NCBI RefSeq assembly: GCF_022809715.1
Contig: NZ_CP094460.1
Location: 62,001 to 126,000, forward strand
From: Burkholderia pyrrocinia
GTDB taxonomy: Bacteria; Pseudomonadota; Gammaproteobacteria; Burkholderiales; Burkholderiaceae
Reading direction: 5' to 3'
Length of the DNA stretch: 64,000 nucleotides
In this document: piece by piece, positions 17,763-25,700 of the stretch
Numbering within the stretch: the first letter of the stretch is position 1
Layout: every line of letters starts with the position of its first letter
Made by a program: the position numbers and the translations under genes
The notes under the pieces: model-generated
What the model saw: only the letters and a program-made list of their open reading frames with translations
Database searches by the model: none
Told to the model about the DNA's origin: nothing

Positions 17763-19229
17763 TCAGCACCGCGTGCGGCCGTGCTTTTCGATGACGTCCG
17801 CGAGCTGGATCGTCGCTGTCTCGATCATCGCGTCGGTCAGCCCGGAATACCCGAGCACGAAGCCGTTGTACCGGCGGCCGTCGCCGACGGCGTAGCTGCT
17901 CAGCGGCTGAAGCAGCAAGCCATGCGCGGACGCGGCGCGCGCGACTTCGGTGTCGTGCTGCGGTAGCGCGAGATCCGCGGAAAGATGCATGCCGCCCGGG
18001 CTTTCCCGAACGCTCAACGATGTGCCGAGATGGCGGGCGAGTGCCGCTTCGAGGCTGCTGCGCCGCGCGGCGTACAGCGCCCGCATGCGGCGCAGGTGCC
18101 GCGCAAAGAGGCCGGTGTCGATGAATTCGGCCATCGCCAGCTGATCGGCCGAATGGCCGCGATGGACGAGTTCGCGCAGCGTCCTGGTGAAGCGGTCGAC
18201 CAGCACCGGTGGCACCACCATGAAGCCGAGCCGGAGGGCGGGAAACATCGTCTTGCTGAACGTGCCGAGATAACAGACGGGCGCGTCGGCATAGAGGCCC
18301 TGGATCGCCGGGAGCGGCTGGCCGCCATGGCGGAACTCGCTGTCGTAATCGTCCTCGATGATCCACGCACCGCAGGCACGCGCATGCTCGACGAGCGCCG
18401 CTCGCCGCCGCGGGCTCATCAGCGCGCCGAGCGGATATTGGTGCGACGGCGTCGTATAGATCAGCCTGGGCGGGTGGGCGCGCCACTGTTCGTCGGTCGG
18501 CGCCATGCCTTCATGGTCGACCTCGATCGGCACGATATTCAGGCCGGTCGAGCGGAATGCCGTGCGTGCGCCGTTATAGCAGGGGTTTTCGAGCCAGCCG
18601 AATTCGCCGGGATTCGCGAGCATGCGCGCACATAACTCGAGGCTGCTCTGCGTGCCGTCGGTGATGAATACCTGGCCGGTCTCGCAGCGCACGCCTCGCG
18701 AAACCCGGATATAGGCGGCCACGGCGCGCCGCAATTCGGGCAGCCCTTCGACCGGGCCATACGCGAGCTGGGCGGGCTTGACGGCTTTCCATGCGCGCTC
18801 GATGCAACGGCGCCACTGGGCGACCGGGAATTCGTCGAGCGAAGGAAGGCCGGGGACGAACGGCAGCATGCGCTCGGGCTCGGGATCGGCGTTCTCCAGG
18901 CCGTACACGCGCTCGGCCAGATGAACCGGGGCCGGGCTGTCGTCATTCCCGGCGCTCGAACGGCCGCATCCATCCCACAGCGTGATCGTGCCGTTGCGCG
19001 TGGCCGCCACGAAGCCTTCTTCGGCAAGACGCTCGTACGCATAGACCGCGGAGTTGCGCGCGATGCCCAGCTCCGTCGCGAGCACGCGCGTCGACACGAG
19101 CCGCGTGCCGGGCGGAATGTGCCCGTCCAGCAGCATGTTGCGCAGGCCCCGGTACAGGGCTTCCTGCTGGCTGTGTCTTGTCGTGCCGTCCTGTCTGGAC
19201 AGCGAGGAGATGAGTAGCGCCAGGTCCAT
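17763..19229 (-). CDS. MocR/PdxR-type GntR regulator with aminotransferase domain
   Basis: A 488-residue chimeric regulator with an N-terminal GntR winged helix (about 15-80, with LYRGLRNMLLDGHIPPGTRL). A linker and a fold-type I aminotransferase-like domain follow. The PLP-lysine motif is GTFSKTMFPALRLGFM. An in-frame start at 19277 is possible, but ATG 19229 gives the usual length. It lies divergent from the FMN-binding oxidase-like gene at 19556, which is therefore its most likely target. MocR proteins sense PLP or amino compounds. Confidence 0.85.
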   Translation of the reverse strand: MDLALLISSLSRQDGTTRHSQQEALYRGLRNMLLDGHIPPGTRLVSTRVLATELGIARNSAVYAYERLAEEGFVAATRNGTITLWDGCGRSSAGNDDSPAPVHLAERVYGLENADPEPERMLPFVPGLPSLDEFPVAQWRRCIERAWKAVKPAQLAYGPVEGLPELRRAVAAYIRVSRGVRCETGQVFITDGTQSSLELCARMLANPGEFGWLENPCYNGARTAFRSTGLNIVPIEVDHEGMAPTDEQWRAHPPRLIYTTPSHQYPLGALMSPRRRAALVEHARACGAWIIEDDYDSEFRHGGQPLPAIQGLYADAPVCYLGTFSKTMFPALRLGFMVVPPVLVDRFTRTLRELVHRGHSADQLAMAEFIDTGLFARHLRRMRALYAARRSSLEAALARHLGTSLSVRESPGGMHLSADLALPQHDTEVARAASAHGLLLQPLSSYAVGDGRRYNGFVLGYSGLTDAMIETATIQLADVIEKHGRTRC

Positions 19230-19555
19230 CGGCTGGTTCCAGTTTTTTTCCTTGGGCTGGTTCTTTTTAAGAATCAACGCACATCGTATTGTTCACGTTC
19301 TTGCGGTGCAGGCCCGTGCCGGGCGATTCGCGGCAGATGGCCGGTATGTCGGACGATCGTCGCAATCGCGTATTTTGATCGATTTGGCGAGCGGCTGTCG
19401 ATGAGTCGATCGACCCGTCGTTCGGGCGGGGATGCTGCACGATTCCGATTCGATTCATTTCGCAGTGCATAGATATTTTCGATCTAATTCCGTGTGTTGC
19501 CGAAACGCGGACCGCTCGATGCGCGCCAGGTGGCGCACGAACAGGAAAATCAAAC

Positions 19556-20212
19556 ATGAAAGACCAGACCCACATCTCTCCTACATCCCGTACCACCATT
19601 CGCCGCCTGCCAGAACTGGCGAATCGCGATCGCACGATGCTTCACCGCATCGTGGACGATGCGTACGTCTGTCACATCGCGTTCAGCGATGGACACGACA
19701 CGCACTGCATCCCGACCGCGCACTGGAGAAGGGGCGATGACCTTTATATTCACGGGTCCAACGGGAGCCGGATGGTCAAGGCGTTGTCTGCGGGCGCGCA
19801 GGCGTCCGTGGCGATTACGCTGCTGGATGGGCTCGTGCTGGCCAAGTCGGCCTTCAGTCATTCGATGAATTATCGATCGGTGGTGGTCTACGGGCAGTTC
19901 GACGTAGTGGACGGCGGCGCGGAAAAACTCGCGGCGCTGGATGCCTTCATGGACAAGATCGCCGCGGGCCGCAAGCATGAAGCGCGACCGGGCAATTCGA
20001 AGGAACTCAATGCAACCAGCGTGCTGCGGATTTCCCTTGCGGAAGCGGCCGTGAAAGTCAGCGATTCGCTGCCTTCCGACAAGGAGGAAGATCTCGCGCT
20101 CGCCGTGTGGGCGGGAATTCTGCCGCTGAAGACGACGCGTGGCACGCCGGTTCATGCCGACGAAAGCGGCAGCGTGCCCGTGCCGGACTACGTCCGGAAC
20201 TGGGCCGATTGA
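19556..20212 (+). CDS. Pyridoxamine-5'-phosphate-oxidase-like FMN-binding protein
   Basis: A 218-residue protein of the PPOX-like split-barrel superfamily (features such as DGHDTHCIPTAHWRRGDDLY and YRSVVVYGQFDVVDG). It is not the true PdxH; related proteins are flavin reductases or FMN-binding proteins used in amine or nitro metabolism. It is divergent from a MocR regulator with a 326 bp spacer, the usual arrangement of such pairs. A terminator at 20278-20312 follows. Confidence 0.8.
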   Translation: MKDQTHISPTSRTTIRRLPELANRDRTMLHRIVDDAYVCHIAFSDGHDTHCIPTAHWRRGDDLYIHGSNGSRMVKALSAGAQASVAITLLDGLVLAKSAFSHSMNYRSVVVYGQFDVVDGGAEKLAALDAFMDKIAAGRKHEARPGNSKELNATSVLRISLAEAAVKVSDSLPSDKEEDLALAVWAGILPLKTTRGTPVHADESGSVPVPDYVRNWAD

Positions 20213-20277
20213 GTACCGCGGCAAGACCGGGAGGCTTCGGAGAATACGGCGGCGCGCGCCGTACGCGAATGCAGAAG

Positions 20278-20312
20278 ACCCGCGACGGCTTCGCAGCCTT
20301 CGCGGGTTCTTT
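20278..20312 (+). terminator. Terminator after the PPOX-like gene
   Basis: Stem ACCCGCG/CGCGGGT with inner GGCT/AGCC closed by TCGC, followed by TTCTTT. Confidence 0.75.
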
Positions 20313-20322
20313 ACCCAGTTGC

Positions 20323-20366
20323 ATGCGGTTCCGGGCGCACGAAACGGCGCGCACCCGGAACCGCAT
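20323..20366 (-). terminator. Hairpin after sedolisin 1
   Basis: A perfect 13 bp inverted repeat ATGCGGTTCCGGG/CCCGGAACCGCAT with an 18-base loop, just past the sedolisin stop on the minus strand. There is no clean T-run. Confidence 0.5.
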
Positions 20367-20380
20367 CGATCATCGATCCA

Positions 20381-22210
20381 TCAGCGCGCGAAATCCGACG
20401 TGCTCTGGATGAACGCGTTCAGCTTCGAGATGTTCACGCTGCCGAAGCCCGTCGTCGCGTCCCAGCCGGCCTTCGCCTTGTAGCCGTAGGTGCCGCTGCC
20501 GTTGTTGCCGGACGTGACGTCGTGCAACAGCGCCGCGTTGGACGGGAAGTACTTGTAGATGCTCGACGCGGGGAACCCGAGCGCATTGTTGTTCGCCGAC
20601 TGCAGCCGCGCCCAGATGCCCGTGAAGATAGGCGCGGCGAGGCTCGTGCCGCCTTCGTTGTTCAGGTATCCCGAGCCCCACAGCGTGTCGGACGTCTGGC
20701 CGTTCACCACCAGAATCGCGCCGGTGCGCAGGTCGGCGTCGAAGCCGACGTCCGGCAGCGCGCGCTTGGTCGACCCGGTGAGGGTCGACGATTGCCACGA
20801 CGGCGCAGCCTCGTACTTGCTGTATCCGCCGCCCGTCGACCACACGGTGCCCGGCTGCCAGCTCGGATCGTTCCAGACGATCTCGCTGTTGTACGCGTTG
20901 GTCGACGTGTTGGTGAACAGCGTCGTGCCGCCCACGGCGATCACGTACGGCGACGTCGCCGGTTCGCTCACCGTGTAGGTCGAGCGCGACGGCGTGCCGC
21001 TCGCGCATTCGTACGCGCCATGGTCGCCTGCGGATACGGAGAAGGTTTGCCCTTGAGCGACCGCCTGCTTGAAGATGGTGTCGTCGGTCGCCTGCGAGCC
21101 GGTGCTGTTTGCGGATGATTCGCACACGCCGAGCGACACGTTGATCACCTTCGCGACGTTGTCCGTCACCACCTTGTTGTACGCGGCCGTGATCGCTGTG
21201 AGCGTCATCGACGGCGCCGCGTAGAACACGACCTGCTTCACGCTGCCGCCGGCGGCGCCGACGATCGACTGGCTGTCGAGGTTCCACTCGACGGTGCCGG
21301 ACGTATCGGTGTACGAACTGCCGGCCGGGCCCGTCTGCACGACGCTGCTGCTGATCGTGCCGAGGCCGTTGTTCGCGGCGAACGTATTGAGGTCGCTCAC
21401 CGTCTGCGACAGGTCGCCTTCGGAGATGATGCCGACCGTGGTTTGCGAGGCCGTCGGCGTGCTGTCGCCGCCGTAGAGCGACGAGAATTCGGTCGGGTTG
21501 TGCGGCACTGCCGACGCGCCGGCCGGGATCGTCAGGTTGCTGGTGTTGCCTTGCGGCTTGCTGCCCGCGCCGGTATGCATCAGCTCGACGTTCTGCAGGC
21601 CGAGCACCGCGCCCACGATGCCGCCGATCGCGTTCGGCACTTGCGCGGCGTCGGTATTCGCATAGACGCTGCGGCCGTTGCGCGTGAAGCGCTTGAGCGT
21701 CGTGCGGAACGCCGACTTGATGGTCGCCGCGGTGCCGGATGCGGACACCAGCAGCCGGTTCGGCGCGACCACGATGTTCACGAAACCTTCCTTGCGCAGG
21801 TGCGCGACGACGGACGCGACCTGCTGGTCGGTCGGCGCATATTGCGCGGCGAACTGCGCGGGCGTGAGGAACTGCCGGTAGTGCGGCGAGCCGGGCGTAT
21901 GCAGGTCGCGCAGGTACTTGTCGAGTTGCGCCTCGTTGCGCAGGTTCAGCCCGAGCACGATGTCCACCGATTCGCCGGGCGCCATTTCGATGGCCGCGGC
22001 TGCGGCGGCGGCCGTGCTCGCGGCAGGCGCGCCGGCCACGCCGGCTTCGCTCTGCTGCACGAGCGGCAGGAACCCCTTGGTGCGCGTTTCCGTCCAGCCG
22101 GCTGCCGGCGCGGCGTGGGCGGTCGCCATGCCGAACGAAGCGGCCGCGGCGGCGCATGCGAGCTTGACGATGCGAATGTGCTTTTGTTTCTTGTCTGCAA
22201 CCTGATTCAT
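20381..22210 (-). CDS. Sedolisin-family (S53) secreted serine-carboxyl peptidase 1
   Basis: A 609-residue preproprotein. It has a signal peptide (about residues 1-34, ending AHAAPAAG), an activation propeptide (about 80-220), and a catalytic domain. The E/D pair is in VEWNLDSQ (E308, D312) and the nucleophile in GGTSLAAP (S523); a C-terminal Ca-binding tail follows. This is a pseudomonalisin/kumamolisin-type acid peptidase, probably secreted by type II. A strong ribosome-binding site (GGAGGGG) precedes the ATG. A second paralogue lies at 57715-59454; both share an N-terminal (K)(A/G)FLxG-type block and a 'YRQFLT' propeptide motif. Confidence 0.92.
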   Translation of the reverse strand: MNQVADKKQKHIRIVKLACAAAAASFGMATAHAAPAAGWTETRTKGFLPLVQQSEAGVAGAPAASTAAAAAAAIEMAPGESVDIVLGLNLRNEAQLDKYLRDLHTPGSPHYRQFLTPAQFAAQYAPTDQQVASVVAHLRKEGFVNIVVAPNRLLVSASGTAATIKSAFRTTLKRFTRNGRSVYANTDAAQVPNAIGGIVGAVLGLQNVELMHTGAGSKPQGNTSNLTIPAGASAVPHNPTEFSSLYGGDSTPTASQTTVGIISEGDLSQTVSDLNTFAANNGLGTISSSVVQTGPAGSSYTDTSGTVEWNLDSQSIVGAAGGSVKQVVFYAAPSMTLTAITAAYNKVVTDNVAKVINVSLGVCESSANSTGSQATDDTIFKQAVAQGQTFSVSAGDHGAYECASGTPSRSTYTVSEPATSPYVIAVGGTTLFTNTSTNAYNSEIVWNDPSWQPGTVWSTGGGYSKYEAAPSWQSSTLTGSTKRALPDVGFDADLRTGAILVVNGQTSDTLWGSGYLNNEGGTSLAAPIFTGIWARLQSANNNALGFPASSIYKYFPSNAALLHDVTSGNNGSGTYGYKAKAGWDATTGFGSVNISKLNAFIQSTSDFAR

Positions 22211-22841
22211 TTGAATTACCCCTCCGGTTGAACATCGAACGGCACGAACAACAACGGTCGACGGCGGTGCGGGTCATGCATCGCCGCATTCTGTCGCGCT
22301 CGCACGGTTGGCGCGGACGCGACAGGGCCTTTCGCCCGATCCGGAAAAGTGGTTTCTCTCCGGGGGCGAAATACGGAAAACGCGGTAGCGGAAGGGCTGC
22401 GCCGCGATGCGGGGCAGCCGCGCGGACATGGCGCGGGCGGGATTGCTAGAGCAACAGCTTCGTTATCCTGCTCATTTCATTCGATCCTTCGGCCCGCTGC
22501 CGGATGGCAGTCGTCCAATGAGATGCATCGGGATATTGCATGCGCCGGTGCGCGAACGACACGGCCGGCGGCGAGCACTTCGGTGCGGCGGAAGCGAAAA
22601 AACGTAGAGCGGAATCGATTGCGTGGTGAACAATTCGTCCGATTGCTTGAATCGGACGGTATCAAGAACGAAAGCGGAGTGTCAAACTTTTTTTGATTAT
22701 ATGAAACAAAATTAAATCGAATAACGTGAAATGTTTTTGAAAAGATCGGCAGTATTTTGTAATGTTCAAAATCGCTTTCGCAGGTAATGCGGAATTCGAT
22801 TCGCCGATCCGTTCCTATTCGTCATGTAATGGGCCGACCGC
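22211..22841. other. Upstream region of sedolisin 1, partly AT-rich
   Basis: About 630 bp without a gene. The half nearest the efflux operon (about 22680-22780) is strikingly AT-rich for this GC-rich genome (for example TTTTTTTGATTATATG near 22688). It probably holds silenced or regulated promoter sequence, or is recently acquired DNA. Confidence 0.5.
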
Positions 22842-23468
22842 TTATCGAGGAAGTGCTCGAATGGCCGGCGCTTCCGGTTGCTCGGCGACCCGAAGGTCGT
22901 CGACGAACCGGAACAGCCCGTCGACACAGTGAAGCAGGGCTTCGCGCGACGATGCATCCGCTTCGGTGGCGAGCCCCCGGATTTCTTCGAGCCGGGTTTC
23001 GAGTTCCGCGAGTCGTGCGTGCATTGCGTTGCCGCCACCGGCGGCCGCGGTTGCCGCATTGAACGAAGTCAGGGGTTTCAGTCGAATGGTCATCGTATTG
23101 AAGTTCTCAATGAATCGAGACATGTCGGTCAGGCATCCGTCGCGGGAAACCGCATGCGCGGAAAAATCGCCGATCACGACGCGGCCGGCGCTTTCCGCCA
23201 CCGAGTCGAGCGACCCGAGCGTGCGGCGAATCAGCCTGAGCAGGTCGAACGCGGCGGCGAGCAGGCCGACGAACAGCGCCGCCGCGAGCACCAGGCAGGT
23301 GGACGCGTTGCGGATCGTCGCGTCGGCCGTTGCGTCGTGCGGCAACGCAACCGGCTCGCGCAATGCACAAATGAAGAAGGCACCGGTGCCGGCGATCAGC
23401 ATGACGGCGATCGCGAGCAGGCCGATCGCCAGCCCGATCTGCCGGCTCGGCTTCGCCGGCACGGTCAT
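22842..23468 (-). CDS. Truncated HAMP sensor (histidine kinase lacking kinase domains)
   Basis: A 208-residue membrane protein with two TM segments (about 13-35 and 56-78), a periplasmic loop between them, and a HAMP-like linker (83-135). A short C-terminal helical part (LHCVDGLFRFVDDLRV) resembles the second helix of a HisKA dimerisation domain. The H-box (SHELRTPL type) is degenerate or missing, and no HATPase domain follows: the stop is at 22842 and the DNA beyond is AT-rich and non-coding. ATG 23468 overlaps the regulator stop (ATGA). It therefore occupies the sensor position of a two-component pair but cannot act as a kinase by itself. Confidence 0.75.
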   Translation of the reverse strand: MTVPAKPSRQIGLAIGLLAIAVMLIAGTGAFFICALREPVALPHDATADATIRNASTCLVLAAALFVGLLAAAFDLLRLIRRTLGSLDSVAESAGRVVIGDFSAHAVSRDGCLTDMSRFIENFNTMTIRLKPLTSFNAATAAAGGGNAMHARLAELETRLEEIRGLATEADASSREALLHCVDGLFRFVDDLRVAEQPEAPAIRALPR

Positions 23469-24157
23469 TGCGCGCCCCGCAGCCGGTAGCCGACACCGCG
23501 CATCACTTCGGGCATGCCCGGCGCACCGGCCTGTTCGAGCTTCCTGCGCAGCCTGCAGATGTGGCTGTCGATCGTGCGTTCCATCACACTCACATCGGCC
23601 ATGCACGCATCGAGCAGTTCGCCGCGCGTGAAGACGCGGCTCGGCGATCTCGCCATGTACGCGAGCAGCCGGAATTCGGTCAGCGTTAGAGCAATCTGCA
23701 CCTCGGCCGATTCCGTCCGCACGCGCGCCAGATAGCTTTCGGTGTCGATCTCCAGATCGCCGACCCGCAGCATGCGCGCGGTCGGTGGCTTGCCCGCGCG
23801 GCGCAGGATCGCGCGAAGCCGCGCGACGACCTCGGCCGGGTTGAACGGCTTGACGATGTAGTCGTCCGCGCCGGAGCGCAATGCCTGCAGCCGGTCGAGG
23901 TCTCGATCGAACGCGGTGATGACGACGACCGGCGTATTGCAGCGCCGCCGAAGCTCGGCGAGCACATCCCAGCCGTTCTTTTGCGGCATCTTCACGTCGA
24001 GCAGGATCAGGTCGGGCTTCAGGTGAGGTTGAACGTCGAGCACCGCCTGCCCGTCCGCGACGCGGTAGGTGCGAAAGCCGTCGTGCGTCAGGTACGAGTC
24101 GAGGATGTCGGAGATCTCGGGTTCGTCTTCTGCAATCAGTATCAGGGAATTCGTCAT
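23465..24157 (-). CDS. OmpR-family response regulator of the efflux operon
   Basis: A 230-residue response regulator. The receiver domain carries acidic residues in AEDEPEIS, the phospho-acceptor in LILLDVKMP, and K in YIVKPF. The C-terminal winged helix is OmpR-type (LTLTEFRLLAYMARSPSRVF, then ERTIDSHICRLRRKLE). The start at 24157 (MTNSLIL) is preferred over 24184. It lies about 100 bp after the outer-membrane factor and overlaps the truncated sensor. It is a BaeR/AdeR-like type, probably regulating the pump; the phosphodonor is uncertain because the neighbour sensor lacks a kinase. Confidence 0.9.
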   Translation of the reverse strand: MTNSLILIAEDEPEISDILDSYLTHDGFRTYRVADGQAVLDVQPHLKPDLILLDVKMPQKNGWDVLAELRRRCNTPVVVITAFDRDLDRLQALRSGADDYIVKPFNPAEVVARLRAILRRAGKPPTARMLRVGDLEIDTESYLARVRTESAEVQIALTLTEFRLLAYMARSPSRVFTRGELLDACMADVSVMERTIDSHICRLRRKLEQAGAPGMPEVMRGVGYRLRGAQ

Positions 24158-24259
24158 TGGGTTTGCCGTGCGATGTCGAACCATCGGAGCAGCCCGTTGC
24201 CGGGCTGAATCGCGCTGCGCCGTTCCGCATGCCGCCGCGGAAGGCGCCGCGCCCGTCGT

Positions 24260-25696
24260 TCAGTTCTGCACCACGCTCGTTGAAGGTGCGACATCCTGTT
24301 CCGTCAGGCCGCCGCCGAGCGCCTTGTACAGCGCGACGGCATTGCCGAGCTCGCTGCGACGCAGGTCGAGCAGCGCCTGCCGTGCCGCATAGAGCTGCCG
24401 CTGCGAATCCAGCAACTCCAGCCGCCCCTCGACACCCGCGCGATAGCGCAGGTTCGACAGGTCGGTGCGGCGTTCGGCCGAGCTGACCACGCGCGTCTGC
24501 GCTTCGATCTGGTGGCCGAAGGTTTCGCGCCCGGCGAGGCCGTCGGCGACTTCGCGGAACGCGGTCTGGATCGAGCGTTCGTATTCGGCCACCGCGCTGG
24601 ACTTGCGCACTTCCGCGAGGCGCAGCTCGGCGCGCAGCCGGCCGCCCTGGAAGATCGGCACCGAGACCTGCGGTGCGAAGCTCCACACGTTCTGGCCGCC
24701 GGCGAACAGGCTGCCCATCGCCGGGCTGAGGAAGCCGATCGACGAGGTCAGCGACAGGCGCGGGAAAAACGCGGCGCGCGCGGCGCCGATGTCCGCATTC
24801 GCGGCGACGAGATTCTGTTCGGCCTGCTGGATATCCGGGCGGCGGAACAGCAGTTCGGACGGCAGGCCGGCCGGCAGTTGCGTCATCACCGGCTGTTGGT
24901 GCAGCGGCAGCGCGTCGGGCAGATCCTTCGGCGGCTCGGTGCCGAGCAGCAGGCGCAGCGCGTTGCGCGCCTGTTCGACGGCACGCGTGCGTGCTTCCAG
25001 ATCGGCGGTGGCGCTCGCGACCTGGCCTTCGGCCTGCGCGATGTCGACACCGCTCGCCTGATGCGCTTCCTTGAGGCGTCGTGCGAGATCGAGCGACTGC
25101 TGCCAGTCGCCGAGCGTGCGCTCGGACAACCGGCGCTGCTCCTGGGCGAGGCGTTCCGCGAAATACGCGTCCGCCACCGCGCCGACGAGCGAGATCTGCA
25201 CCGCGCGGCGGCCGTGATCGGTCGCGAGGTAGCGCGCGAATGCCGCATCCGACTGCGACTTCACGCGGCCGAACAGGTCGATCTCGAACGCGCTGATGCC
25301 GACGTTCACGCCGTACTGGGTTTGCGTCGTTTCGAACAGCGGCGGGTTCGACTGCGGGTCGGCCGCCGTGCGCTGGCGCGTGAAGTTCGCGCCGGCACCG
25401 ATGGACGGCAGGCGCGCCGAGCGCTGAATGCCGTACTGCGCTTCGGCGGCGTCGACATTCAGCGCCGCGAGGCGCAGGTCGCGGTTGTTGTCGAGCGCGA
25501 TCTCGATCAGGCGCTGCAGGCGGCGGTCGCCGAACATCGTGCGCCAGCCGAGATCGGCCGCGTTCGCGTGCTGATCGGCGGCCGCGGCGGCCGTGTAGGC
25601 CGTCGGCACCGGCATTGCCGGTTTGACCAGCGTCGGCGCCATCGAACACGCCGACAGGGCAAGGGCAAGAACGAGGGGAAGAACAAGCAATCGCAT
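24260..25696 (-). CDS. NodT/OprM-family outer-membrane efflux lipoprotein
   Basis: A 478-residue outer-membrane channel of the TolC/OprM class. The lipobox is in LALALSACS (Cys about 17), so it is lipid-anchored. The two-repeat alpha/beta structure typical of the class is present, with motifs NRDLRLAALNVD and RRPDIQQAEQNLVAANADIG. It is the exit duct for the RND pump immediately upstream (4 bp gap). A remnant of another such gene lies at 32761-33109. Confidence 0.92.
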   Translation of the reverse strand: MRLLVLPLVLALALSACSMAPTLVKPAMPVPTAYTAAAAADQHANAADLGWRTMFGDRRLQRLIEIALDNNRDLRLAALNVDAAEAQYGIQRSARLPSIGAGANFTRQRTAADPQSNPPLFETTQTQYGVNVGISAFEIDLFGRVKSQSDAAFARYLATDHGRRAVQISLVGAVADAYFAERLAQEQRRLSERTLGDWQQSLDLARRLKEAHQASGVDIAQAEGQVASATADLEARTRAVEQARNALRLLLGTEPPKDLPDALPLHQQPVMTQLPAGLPSELLFRRPDIQQAEQNLVAANADIGAARAAFFPRLSLTSSIGFLSPAMGSLFAGGQNVWSFAPQVSVPIFQGGRLRAELRLAEVRKSSAVAEYERSIQTAFREVADGLAGRETFGHQIEAQTRVVSSAERRTDLSNLRYRAGVEGRLELLDSQRQLYAARQALLDLRRSELGNAVALYKALGGGLTEQDVAPSTSVVQN

Positions 25697-25700
25697 GGCA

